A stretch of DNA of 33,566 bases from Zygnema cylindricum. Its lineage: Eukaryota; Streptophyta; Zygnematophyceae; Zygnematales; Zygnemataceae. A program made the position numbers and the translations under genes. Under the pieces are notes generated by a model. The model did not search any database, was not told the origin of the DNA, and was given only the letters and a program-made list of their open reading frames with translations. Where the stretch lies: NCBI GenBank assembly GCA_037447655.1, contig JBBHKE010002926.1, forward strand, positions 375,509-409,074. Reading direction: 5' to 3'. Every line of letters starts with the position of its first letter. The first letter of the stretch is position 1. Shown here piece by piece: positions 1 to 8,773 of this stretch.

Positions 1-43
1 TCTCCCCCCCCTCCCTCCCTCCCTCCCTCCCTCCCCCTCCCCT
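1..43. repeat. Poly-pyrimidine simple repeat (CCCT)n
   Basis: The window opens with a C/T-only run built mainly of the word CCCT. It lies just before the first recognisable exon of the cellulose-synthase-like gene and could be intron sequence of that gene. No other signal is seen in it. Confidence 0.85.
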
Positions 44-111
44 TGGACGGACTTGCTCTGTAAAATGTAAGTTTTCCCTGCTGCTCTATGGCCTTCCCTG
101 GTTGTGTTCAG

Positions 112-1657
112 TTGGACCGTTACGCCGTGTGCTGGTTCGCGGCGGTGATCCTGACGTTCCTGACAACGTCCATTCTGGAGCTGCGCTGGAGCCGAGTCTC
201 CTTCGAGGCGTGGTGGAGGAACGAGCAGTTTTGGGTCATCGCCGGAATAAGCTCCCACTTCGCAGCCGTCGTGCAGGTGGGGGTGGCATTTCTGGAATTT
301 CTTCTTTTTGGAAAGTATTCTGAGGGAGAGGGAGAGGAGGAGGGAGAAGGGGAAGGCACACGACAGGGGGATGCCGAGGGAGAGGGGGCTGGTGAGGGAG
401 AGGGGGATGGCGAGGGAGAGGGCACTTTTTGGTCATCGCGGGAATCTGTTCGCAGTTTGCAGCTGTCTTTCAGGTTTATTGGTCATCTCTCATTTTTTAT
501 TTTTTTTTGAAGTATTCCGAGGGAGAGGGAGAGGAGGGAGAGGGGGATGGTGAGGAGAGGGATAGCACTTTTGAGTCATCGCGGAATCAGTTTGCATTTC
601 TCAGCCGTTATTCAGGATAGTTTCACTTGTGGTTATTTTAGTATACAGAGGGAGGGAAGATGGAGAGGGAGAGGGAGAGGGAGAGGGCCATCATACAAGT
701 TAATCTCATTTATCCATATTGTAGTTTCTTTATTTTGAACTAAAGCAAATAGCCCTAAAAAGCCTGAAACCTTTGAAACCCTGAAAATACCATAAAATAC
801 TTTAAAAGCTCCAAGAGATCATAAAACATTTATTAGTAGGGAAAACATATGCTGTCCTTTCCGCCCGCCTCCCTTATCCCCATGTACATGCTCCCTAAAA
901 CGCAGTCAAGAAAATGAGAAAGAAATTAAGCGACATCCCATCAACTGTATCAATGTTTCCCCTTGTTTTGGTTTCCTTCCTTTTCTTTCCTTCTTTCTTT
1001 CCCCTTCTTCCCTCTTGACCTGAATCGTCAATTTGACTGCAGGAAGACCAAGATGAACTCCATACTTTCAAATTTACATGGCTTTTATTGCCCGGTAGTT
1101 TTATCGGTCTTTTCAATATTGTTGGAGTGATTGTCGGTTTCGGTCGAGCCCTTTCCTCGACCGACAGTGACGAATGGAGTAAGTTTTTTTTATACACTTG
1201 TTTGCACCACTTTCAGTCATAATAATGAGTAGGACAAGGGTTAAAATGTTTGTTGTGCTATTATTTATTAATATTCCTGTCAGTGGAGCGATTAGACGAC
1301 ATTGCAGAATGGATAACTTATATTATTTCGATTATTTATATCAACTCTCAATCATAATAGTGGTTTGGAAAATCGCTAAAACAACTATTATTATAATTAT
1401 TAAAAACTTTCTGGGATTGATTGTTGGATTCGGCCAAGCAATTTCCTTGGACAATACTGTAAGTTTTATTTGACTATTTACACCGCTTCAGACATTTACA
1501 CCACTTGCTTATCATCCTTATCAAATAATGATAAGAATGATTGTTAAAGCAAGTGTTGACATTACTGTTAAGCACCCCCAACTTCTGAATTGACTTTTTT
1601 ATTTAGTAAAGGTTGTCGTTGAAATATTTGTATTATGTGTATGTATGTATGTATTTA

Positions 1658-1695
<38 letters not shown>

Positions 1696-2200
1696 TATAT
1701 ATATATATATATATATTACACATATTTCAACGACAACCTTTACTAAACAAAAAAGTCAACTCAGAAGTTGGTCAACACTTGCTTTAACAATCATTCTTAT
1801 CGTGTGTATAATATAGATAGGGAGAGGAAGAGAGAGAGAGAGAGCTCTTTTGAGAACAATATGTTCACATCGGCATTCGATGTAACTCTCAATGTTTAAC
1901 GAACAACTTAAATGTCGGAGGACTACCTGAGAGGAATTTTTATTCTAGTTTCCGTTTCTCATGTTTTTTGTTAATATTGTTACTAATCGTTTTTTTCTCG
2001 GGTGATAACAATTTGCAGGCAAATTGCTTGGAAAATTGGCTTTCAGTTTTTGGGTTCTTATTCATCTCTACCCTTTTGCGAAGGGTCTACTCGGTCGACG
2101 AAGTAAAACTCCAACAATTGTACTCGTTTGGTCGATTCTACTTGTTATCGTGGTTGCTCTCGTTTGGAGTAAATTTGTGGGAGGTACTTCATTTTTTTGA
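112..2200 (+). CDS. Cellulose synthase superfamily (CesA/CslD-like) gene, last three recognisable exons
   Basis: This is the 3' part of a processive family-2 glycosyltransferase, a membrane enzyme that makes beta-1,4-glucan or a related wall polysaccharide. Exon A (112-276) follows an acceptor TGTGTTCAG and encodes a membrane helix, then ILELRWS and [12 protein letters not shown], which are hallmark CesA/Csl words. It ends at CAG|GTGGGG. Exon B (1043-1178) follows CTGCAG, encodes [14 protein letters not shown] and [13 protein letters not shown], and ends at GTAAGT after one base of a codon. Exon C (2019-2200) follows TTTGCAG and encodes [20 protein letters not shown], then [14 protein letters not shown], a last helix and a TGA stop at 2198-2200. 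Splice phases agree across the joins (0/0, then 1/1), which supports real introns. The [21 protein letters not shown] and TPTIVLVWS words resemble CslD more than CesA. Compared with family members as I remember them, about 24 residues (the GLLKV...FT.TSK loop) are missing between A and B: either an unseen exon or a deletion. Exon A is GC-rich while B and C are AT-rich. Upstream exons with the catalytic D..DxD..QxxRW core lie outside the window. Whether the gene is functional is unknown. Confidence 0.85.
229..690 (+). repeat. Three decaying tandem copies of the exon A end plus GA-rich tract
   Basis: A block made of the end of exon A (TTTTGGGTCATCGC through the CAG donor) followed by AAGTATTC and a GAGGGAGAGGG-type purine tract occurs three times, starting near 229, 426 and 567. 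The first copy is the real exon end ([15 protein letters not shown]). The second still reads [14 protein letters not shown] before CAG|GTTTAT. The third reads [14 protein letters not shown] but has lost the donor (CAGGAT). Spacings of about 197 and 141 bp differ because the GA tract varies in length. The long reading frame through the GEGEGE tract is intron sequence, not protein. Confidence 0.8.
1308..1458 (+). pseudogene. Pseudo-exon: second, dead copy of cellulose-synthase-like exon B
   Basis: An acceptor-like ATTGCAG precedes a stretch that in one frame reads DNLYYF, then [20 protein letters not shown] and GQAIS, and ends at GTAAGTTTTA. This matches exon B (DELHTF ... [13 protein letters not shown]) and the TTLLIVNLVG-type helix of the family. 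Homology continues into the intron: both copies are followed by GTAAGTTTT and CACC/CTTTCAG-like words. It cannot replace exon B. Spliced after exon A it reads Asn-Gly-stop, spliced after exon B it also meets a stop, and its donor phase (0) does not fit exon C (phase 1). It is therefore read as a decayed tandem exon duplication. Confidence 0.65.
1530..1801. repeat. Long imperfect inverted repeat with TG/TA microsatellite loop, in the last intron
   Basis: The left arm (1530-1631) starts GATAAGAATGATTGTTAAAG and ends with GTCGTTGAAATATTTGT. The right arm (1718-1801) is its reverse complement (ACACATATTTCAACGAC ... CAATCATTCTTATC), with few mismatches. The left arm has about 17 extra bases near 1561-1577. 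The loop is a (GTAT)n-(GT)n-(TA)n microsatellite. This is a fold-back or MITE-like element, or a hairpin-forming insertion, inside the intron before the terminal exon. A GA-rich simple repeat follows at 1820-1844. Confidence 0.85.
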
Positions 2201-3000
2201 TCAAAGTATATTTACTTTTGTACTTTATTCACAGATTGAGGGTTTTACAAATTGAGGATTTCACAAAAAGAGGATTTCACAAAAAGAAGATTTCAAAAAT
2301 CGAGTAAATCGAGGGAAGGCTGTTTCAAAAGTTTCAGAAAGTTTTGAGAAATTTGACGGTATTTGAAAGATTAGTCGATAGAAACAAAAGCGAACAGTTC
2401 TTAGATCTTCTGGAAACTTTTGTTCAATTATGTGTTTTGTGACCAATGTCACATACAAAAATTTGCACGTGTCCAAAGGTTTATTCTTGTTCCATGCTAG
2501 ACAAAAGACAAAACAACAATAGAAAAAGACAAAAGTTGTAGATAGGAAACTTAGGTATTTAAACGTCAGGCAGCGTTTCTGTTGAATGGGCAAGGATTAT
2601 GGGATATGTTGGCGTGCATTACAATATTATGTTAGTTACGGTATTATGTTAGTTGTTTTTATATATATCTTCAAGTTTATGTAATACATCTATTTATTAA
2701 ATTATCGAAACAGAAGTCGTAGGAATCTTTAGTGAACTCTTTGGTCTAGAAAATGTTGCTAGAAAAAATCAGTTTTTGATTTGAACCTATAGCTTTCGAG
2801 ACATTGACGTTCAATTACTAAATTAGAGTATTGCAAATATTTTTTTGTGGAGTTTGTCACGGATATTGTCGAGTCTAATGATCGATGATTGTTTATTGGA
2901 ATACAAATTGATGAATTTTGAATGTATGTATATGTTTTTTATGGTCTACTGTGTACTTTAAATGTCATTATTATAATCATTATGATTTTTCAATATCGAT
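2201..3000. other. 3' flank of the cellulose-synthase-like gene
   Basis: This is AT-rich DNA with no recognisable gene. Just after the stop is a short tandem array of 16-18-bp words (GAGGATTTCACAAAAA-type, about 2233-2300). Near 2625-2655 the word ATTATGTTAGTTA occurs twice. It probably contains the 3' UTR, but I did not find an unambiguous AATAAA-type polyadenylation signal. Confidence 0.5.
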
Positions 3001-3560
3001 GACTTTCAAAAAGGAATTTCAAGAGGAGTGCCTAACATCAATGAACGAGAACAAGCCATGGGTTTTTGCACGGATACTATTGCTGCCCCTAGCCTTTTCC
3101 TCGACACCCGTTGCCGTTTGATTGGTGAAGCCATGGATTTGCATGCATTACGGTGGTTAGTTGGTCTTACACTCTCTTATGGCCTTTTTGCATTCTCACC
3201 AACATCGAGCTTAATTTTTAAAACCTACAGCTTGCCTGGCTATGCAGGTTAAATAGCGCTTGGAGGGTGAGAGATGGAAAATTTTATCAAAAAATCCCAC
3301 AGAAAGCTGGTGGGGGGAGACAAATAAAACTAGAAAAGGAAGTGTATCGCGTAGTAGATGTCGTGTGGGTGTCTAGCAAGGTGCTACAAGAAGGAGATAG
3401 ACTAGAGGGGTTGGGGGGGGATGAGTTTGATTCGTCCTAATGGACGAGGCCACCGGAGAGTGTTTTGCAGCTGTGGAACCGGAAAAACTGGGAAAAAGAG
3501 ATTGGGTTATTGGGGAGCAGTTAGAAGAGAGCTAGAGGTCTAAAATTGTGGATCTATAGG
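3001..3560 (+). other. Unassigned stretch before the gypsy RT
   Basis: A 74-codon open frame (3028-3252, from MPNINEREQAMGF) is not recognised. From about 3266 the + strand reads WRVRDGKFYQKI and further hydrophilic sequence with stops, which may be decayed gag or pol-linker sequence of the gypsy element that follows. A poly-G run lies near 3411-3420. The 5' LTR of the element was not found. Confidence 0.3.
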
Positions 3561-3814
3561 GAAGGAACCGGGTTGTGTTTTCATGGGTTGATACAAATGT
3601 TGGAATTTACAAGGGCACACCATTTAGGATTGACTTAGTGGATGTATCGGCAACGGATTGGCAAAAACAATATCCGTTGAGCCACTCGAAGAAGTAATTT
3701 GTGAAAGAGAAAGTCCAAAGTTTGGTTGATGTTGGATTAGTACAGGAGAGTACTAGTCTTCATGGGGTTGCGTTACCAACCGTAATTTCTCGGTAGAAGG
3801 ATTCTGCCGGTATA

Positions 3815-4322
3815 CTACACCGCGAATCGTAATTAGCGTAATGAAAAAATTAGAGTACAAAAACTAAAAAAAAATATTAGAGTAATGAACGCTAATTTAT
3901 ATGATAGAGCTATTTCAACTATGAAGTTTACTCTAATTTATTTAAGTACTTTAATTTGGCACGCTAATATCCTCTACTGTAAATAAGGTATTCGTACAGA
4001 ATTTGGCAAAACGTACAGTTTATCGTCACTATTGACGTTTACACTACGCGGTTTGTTAAAACGCAGTTACATGATAACGGCCTGTATTAAATCATTATTT
4101 GTACTTTTTTACTTAATAAAGTACAATTTTGCACGGTATGAGGTCGTCTGTACTCCACACTATTTAAAACGAACCTATATTAGAATTAAAAACGCTAATT
4201 AAACTTTAACTTAAATAGAATAATGAAAAAAATAAAATCATTTACTCTACTTCATGTGATAGAGTCGAAATTTCGAGCGACCGAATAAGAGTAATTTACT
4301 CTAATTACGATTCGCAGTGTAG
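3815..4322. mobile_element. 508-bp MITE with TA target duplication, inserted in gypsy RT
   Basis: The ends are inverted: CTACACCGCGAATCGTAATT at the left, and the right end reads as its reverse complement with one difference (CTACACTGCGAATCG...). The terminal repeat is about 25 bp. TA flanks both sides (3813-3814 and 4323-4324). Removing the element with one TA puts the RT reading frame back in register, which fixes both boundaries. The inside is AT-rich with no transposase frame, so it is non-autonomous. TA targeting fits Tc1/mariner-type (Stowaway-like) mobilisation, although the terminal CTACAC is not the usual Stowaway CTCCCTCC. Confidence 0.9.
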
Positions 4323-4358
4323 TAGATTTCCGATTGGGTGGAGATTATCGAATGTTGA

Positions 4359-4406
4359 ATGCAACCACTATATCAGATAAGTATGCAACCACTATATCAG
4401 ATAAGT
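4359..4406 (+). repeat. Exact 24-bp tandem duplication in gypsy RT
   Basis: The 24-bp word starting ATGCAACCACTATATCAG occurs twice in direct succession (4359-4382 and 4383-4406). It duplicates eight codons after the DYRMLN motif without shifting the frame. Confidence 0.95.
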
Positions 4407-5039
4407 ATCATATGCCCACTGTTGAAGAAATATTTGATGCCTTGGCTGGAGCGATCATGTAGTCAACCTTGGATTTGAAGCACAGATTTCACCAAGTGCT
4501 TATGGAACCGAAGCATCGAGAGAGGATTGTATTTTAATCAGCTAACAGGTTGTATGAGTGGCTTTATATGCGTTTTGGATTGAAAAATACATCCACAAAG
4601 ATCGAACGAGTAATGGATGAAGCTTTACGAGGGATTGAATGTGCTTGATGCTACATTGACGACGTGATCATTTTTTCTAACAATTTTGAGGATCACCGCT
4701 TTCATTTACAAATAGTGGTTGATGCATTGAGAAAGGCAGGCTTGAAGTGTCATCTAGGTAAAGGTATATTCGGGGTTTTACAAGATTTTGCATTTGGGAC
4801 ATAAGGTTACCCCAAGAACCGTAGGTCCACATATGGTCAAGGTCGCTGCCTTGGATGCATTGCCAGCTCTCACACATGTTTAAACATTTTGAACGTTCTT
4901 CGGGCTAGCCAACTATTATCGACAATATGTTCCAAGGTTTAGCGCCCAAGCTCAGGCCATCAATTTACTCCTAAGGAAATATTAAGGGTGGTAGTGAAAG
5001 GAAAAGCAAGAGGAGGCATTCCGGATTTTTGAAGAATAC

Positions 5040-5510
5040 TCTTAAGGAACGTCTGGTTCTTCGTATGCTTTACCATTCTCGACCCTTTATTCTTTACAGC
5101 GATTGGGGTAGATTTGGATTGGGGGGGGCTTGAACTGAACTTGACAATTTAGGAGCCGAATACGTGGTAGCTTATGCGAGGCGGAACAATAATAAGGATG
5201 TGGCCTTGTATAGTAGCTATCATGGGGAGCTCCTTCCATCCATTCGGGCCATTGAACACTTCCAACCATACCTTTATGGTGTTTGATTGACACTTATCAC
5301 AGATCACCAACCTTTGAAATGGATAATGGAGATTGCAAGCTTACATGAAAGCTCGCTCGAAGGGCTTTGATATTGCAATAGTATGATTTTGAGATTATTC
5401 ACCGAGCGGGAGAGACACATGGTAATGCCGATGATCTTAGCAAAAATATGGATCCAGCGAGGTATGATGAGGATTCAATTTTAGGCGTTGGAATGGTTAA
5501 CGCAACCACT
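5040..5510 (+). pseudogene. Gypsy RNase H, decayed
   Basis: Across shifted frames the + strand reads RPFILYSDWG, GAEYVVAYARR, HGELLPSIRAIEHFQPYLYG, TDHQPLKWIM, then FEIIHRAGETHGNADDLSKN. These are the usual RNase H words of gypsy pol (the TDHQ.L and H..G..N..AD.LS motifs). Stops and frame changes show that it is dead. Confidence 0.8.
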
Positions 5511-5611
5511 ATTTTTTCTTTGCTTCCTAGGAAAGTGGGGGGTTTTATCCTTTTGGGGGCAGATGTGGAAAGACATGCTCCATTGTCAACTGGTAGGGTT
5601 GAGGTTATAAT

Positions 5612-6240
5612 GATGTAGACACAGTGAAATCCATTCAGCTCTAAATTACTGGATGTTGGCTCGAAAACAGTCCGAAATGCTAGAAATTCAAATTTTGCAC
5701 ACTGAAAATTCCATGGCTTCACGCTGGGCAGCACTCGTGTGCAGCCGCACGAAATATCCATTTACATTATTGTTTTGTAATAATAGCTGCAGTGAATCGT
5801 ACGTTAACAACCGCGAATAGGGCGGAAACCTGAAATCCCAAATTCCCTCGTGAAAAATTCGTGCTGGGACTCGCGTGAAACCGCACGAAATGTCTTCGGC
5901 AATGCTTTTCGCGCTTTTTGTCCGTTGCTTTACGCACGTTTTGCACCGCCACTAACTTAACTTTAACAGTAACGCAAGAATAATCTCTAAATTTTATTGG
6001 TTGTACCCTTTTTATCATTGTTGTATATTTCTTTAACCAATTTCTTACGGGGAGACTGTTCATGTCTTTTCTCCGTCTTTTCGTTTTTCTTTTTTTTACT
6101 CTTTGCATTTTTTGTTTTCCTCTTCCTCCCTCTTTCCTCCCTCTTTCCTCCTTGCTTCCTCCCCTCCCCCCCCTCCTCTTCCCTTTCCCTCTCTAGTCGA
6201 CTCTTAACAGTCTCGACCTTTTAGTTGATGACATGCAACA
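5612..6240. other. Unexplained stretch between gypsy RNase H and integrase
   Basis: Gypsy pol normally runs from RNase H into the integrase zinc-binding domain within a short linker. Here about 600 bp intervene with no pol similarity that I can see. The 3' part (6068-6195) is a strong C/T-only tract on the + strand. Words such as CCGCACGAAAT occur twice (about 5736 and 5881). It may be another insertion, but I see no clear terminal repeats or target duplication. Confidence 0.45.
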
Positions 6241-6334
6241 AAAGTCACACTTTTGAGGCCACATGGCAACCTCTTATTGGTCAGTTTTTTTGTCATCGGG
6301 ATCGATTTTACCACATTTGGGGATGTCAGCTTAC

Positions 6335-7480
6335 AGTTGGGATAGAGGGGTCTTCTTAAGGGTCTGGCCGGATGGCGTCAAAAAGGTAGTTCCACCCCTA
6401 GCTGATCGAGAAACATTGGTCACTAAACTTCATGAGCAATGTGAACATTTTTGTTTGAAGAGTGTTGTTTCTTTGGTTGCATAATCTTACTGGTGGTATG
6501 ATATTTGAGCACAAGTGGTTCAAGCATGCCTAACATGCGATCGAGTGAAAGCCGCATTTGACAAGAAAGGGGGTATCGTATTATATTACATTCCCAATCG
6601 GGGAAAATTTTATTGTTGGTATTTAGACTTGCTAAGGCCTCTCATGACTAGCCATCGAGGAAACCGCTTTGTGCTTGTGATGATAGAGCATTTTTTTTAG
6701 TGGATTCAGTTTGTGGTGTTACCTCGGAAGGAGTCCAAGTCAATGGCCAAAGCATTTTTATAGAGAGTTCTTGCTCAGTTTGAGGCCCCAGCGTAAGTTT
6801 TGACTGATCACGTTTTCAAATTTGTTCAATATATTTCCACTTTGATGGAGCAATGTTTGATTGATCACCAGCTTACTAGTAGAGATCATCGGCAAGCTGA
6901 TGGGCTAGGCGAACGTTGTGTCCAAATCGTCAAGAGAGCACTGTGAAAGTATGCCCAAGTGGAGGATGTGGGGGGTTGGGATTGAAGGGTGCCTTAGATT
7001 GCTATGGGCTACAAGTTTAGTAGACACGCTTCGCGTCACAGTCACAGTCTTTATTTTATGTTGTTTGGCAGGCATTTTATTCCTCTAGGATCCGCTTTGG
7101 CCAAAGCCAACGTCTTCCACGAGATGGACAATAAAGGACGCTGGAATGACTAATTATTGCTCGAGATCAAGTTTTCTATCGGAAGATTTGAATAGCTTAG
7201 GGCAATTTGCAAGCGGCCTAATATAGAAATCAACTTTGGTTTTCTCACAGTAGGAGTAGCAATGATATTTCTAGCCCGGGGATTTGGTTTATCGGATGCG
7301 GCAGAAAAAGGATACTTTGCATATTTGTGCAGGCCATATTATTTTGAAGGTGGTTGAGGTTTCCCCTAAAGGAGTGTTGACTTTGGAGGAGGCCGATGGC
7401 AAGAGAGTTAGGCATAAAAAATTTAATGTGGCTCCTTTCAACCTTCGAGGGCTCGAAGACGAATCAACATTACATTTCAC
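6335..7480 (+). pseudogene. Gypsy integrase, decayed
   Basis: The zinc-binding region reads VVPPLADRETLVTKLHEQ, then QACLTCDRVKAAF (the H..H and CxxC ligands). The core holds the catalytic triad D (WYLDLLRPL, about 6620), D (LTDHVFKF, codon at 6806) and E (QADGLGERC, codon at 6911). The last two lie 35 codons apart in one frame, close to the DD35E spacing of the family. The C-terminal part (7284-7480) reads VYRMRQKK, ILKVVEVSPKGVLTLEEADG and NVAPFNLRGLED. Several stops interrupt it. Confidence 0.85.
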
Positions 7481-7502
7481 CTACTTTCCCTCTCCTCCCA
7501 TT

Positions 7503-7641
7503 TGTTTTAAATCTCCGTTGTGTGCCCTCGGTTACGTAACTACAAACTTTTTATCATGTGAGATATGCCCTCCAGCTTGGCATTCTTCTTGCTTGCCTAA
7601 GGAGTGAACTAGCGGGGACCAATTAGTTTTGTGAAGATTGT
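7503..7641 (+). pseudogene. Possible PHD-type zinc finger after the gypsy integrase
   Basis: Following the integrase C-terminus in the same frame are Cys codons at 7503 and 7521, then CEICPPAWHSSC (Cys 7557, Cys 7566, His 7581, Cys 7590). After a stop (7605-7607) and a one-base shift comes FCEDCE (Cys 7630, Cys 7639). The C-x2-C-x4-H-x2-C ... C-x2-C pattern with Trp before His is the second half of a PHD (C4HC3) finger. The first Cys pair has an unusual five-residue gap. PHD fingers read histone tails, so such a domain could target integration to chromatin much as chromodomains do in chromoviruses. The assignment rests on ligand pattern only. Confidence 0.45.
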
Positions 7642-7691
7642 GAGATGGGGAATTGAGCCTTGGTTTTGAGGACTTCTTAGGGTATGGGCCT

Positions 7692-7709
7692 AAGAAAGGA
7701 GGGGGGGGA
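7692..7709 (+). promoter_or_regulatory. Candidate polypurine tract of the gypsy element
   Basis: A run of A and G only (AAGAAAGGAGGGGGGGGA) lies downstream of the last pol sequence and is followed by TGATCTAGGGG, which could be the start of a 3' LTR. No partner LTR was found, so this is tentative. Confidence 0.4.
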
Positions 7710-7743
7710 TGATCTAGGGGTCCACACAACGGTCCCTGCATTT

Positions 7744-7925
7744 GGGACGGGGGTGGTAACTTTTCTGACTTTTTTTATTGTTTTTTCAGCTATATAGCCA
7801 CACCGATATTGTTCCGATGATTTTTCTATTTTGACGTTGGGAAAGGGGTGGTAGCTTTTTTGAATTTTCGTTTTTTTTATCATCTATATTGCCACTTTGA
7901 TGTTGTTCGGAAGATTATCGTTTTT
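7744..7925. repeat. Imperfect ~92-bp tandem duplication
   Basis: The block GGGGGTGGTAACTTTTCTGA ... GATATTGTTCCGATGATTTTT (7748 on) is followed by a diverged copy GGGGTGGTAGCTTTTTTGAA ... GATGTTGTTCGGAAGATTAT (7842 on). Both contain a T-rich core followed by CTATATNGCCAC. It lies in the putative 3' LTR or flank of the gypsy element. Confidence 0.65.
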
Positions 7926-8590
7926 TCACATATGTGATTCCGTCACATGAAGTGTTATTTGTCGCCAAGTTGATGTATTATTCTTCTTGCATAAAGCATC
8001 ACAGTCACGCTAATTGTCACGCACGATTATATTTATGGCCTAAAGAGCATTTGCGACCCTATTACTACTTCATTGGATGTGTTCGGATAAAGTTTCAAAC
8101 CAATTTTGGAGTTGGTCGTAATTGTGTCGGTAGAGCATTAAAAGCTATTTTTGAAAAGCGATTATAATCACACAAATTATTGTTTTGTTTTTTAATAACA
8201 AAACGAGGCAAGTTAAATTGTTTATAGCTTAGTTAATAGAACTCTATGTCATTTCATTTGAATAATTAGGTTAGGAGATAGGACGGGTCAAAGTAGTCAC
8301 TAACTTTGACTTACGATATCTTTACAAAGCATTATTCAAATATGTTGTATTTTACATTGGGAAATATAAATTTGTAATACCTTTCAAATGAGAGTTTTTG
8401 TGTATAAATAGGTTGTGTTTTGAAATAGATGTGGTAGTTCACGTTAACTACATATAATTGGTTAATTATTGACTTTTCAAAGCAATGATTGTTTATGCCA
8501 ATTGGAAATCGTTGTCCACCGACGTTTTGTAAGTCAATGGTTTTTACGTTTTCGACAATTATAAATATGTCGTGCATGAGAGCGAAGCAA
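7926..8590. other. AT-rich spacer
   Basis: No gene is recognised. Open frames here (7934-8167 on +, 8332-8598 on -) show no domain or bias that I can identify. The stretch separates the tail of the + strand gypsy element from the 3' end of the - strand gag-protease element. Confidence 0.4.
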
Positions 8591-8760
8591 GCAAACATGC
8601 ATCAAAACTAGCAAAGTCATGCTCACAAACATATATAGCAACAAAAATAAATAAGAAATGCCGAAATATATATACACCATGAGAAGGTATAAAGATGAAA
8701 ATGACCCAAAGAGAGAAGGGAAAGAATACTCCCCTAGAGTGAAGTGAACCCAATAATTCC

Positions 8761-8769
8761 CCCCCCCAG
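8761..8769 (-). promoter_or_regulatory. Candidate polypurine tract of the gag-protease element
   Basis: Just past the end of the protease frame the - strand has GAGCTGGGGGGGGG, a purine run in the position expected for a polypurine tract. The next bases (GAATTATTGGG) do not begin with TG, and no matching LTR was found. Confidence 0.25.
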
Positions 8770-8773
8770 CTCC

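Larger units (their letters stand above)
3570..4900 (+). pseudogene. Gypsy reverse transcriptase, interrupted and decayed
   Basis: The N-terminal part (3570-3812) reads GTPFRIDL and VQSLVDVGLVQESTS, the segment before the RT palm in gypsy elements, and breaks off at a KDSAG-like word where the MITE is inserted. After 4325 the frame resumes with DYRMLN, STLDLK..FHQV, MRFGLKN and the catalytic YIDDVIIFS (about 4652-4678), then HRFHLQIVVDALRKAGLK. There are in-frame stops (for example after GAIM and after GIECA). A 24-bp in-frame duplication lies at 4359-4406. The enzyme cannot be functional. Confidence 0.85.
3560..7709 (+). mobile_element. Decayed Ty3/gypsy LTR retrotransposon pol, + strand
   Basis: Pieces appear in gypsy order: RT, RNase H, integrase zinc-binding region, integrase core, integrase C-terminus, then a purine tract resembling a polypurine tract (7692-7709). 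RT before integrase in this order is diagnostic of Ty3/gypsy as opposed to Ty1/copia. The frame is broken by many stops and several shifts, by a 508-bp MITE in the RT and by an unexplained stretch of about 600 bp between RNase H and integrase. No LTR pair is identified, so the outer limits are approximate. Confidence 0.85.

Noticed and set aside
277-510. Open frame with a GEGEGE-rich tail continuing exon A
   Set aside because: It lies past a good splice donor, is low-complexity GA repeat, and the cellulose-synthase reading resumes at 1043.
5700-5940. Link between the CCGCACGAAAT words here and the CGCACGAA repeats at 13905-14117
   Set aside because: Only short words are shared. No longer alignment is visible by eye, so a common origin is not supported.
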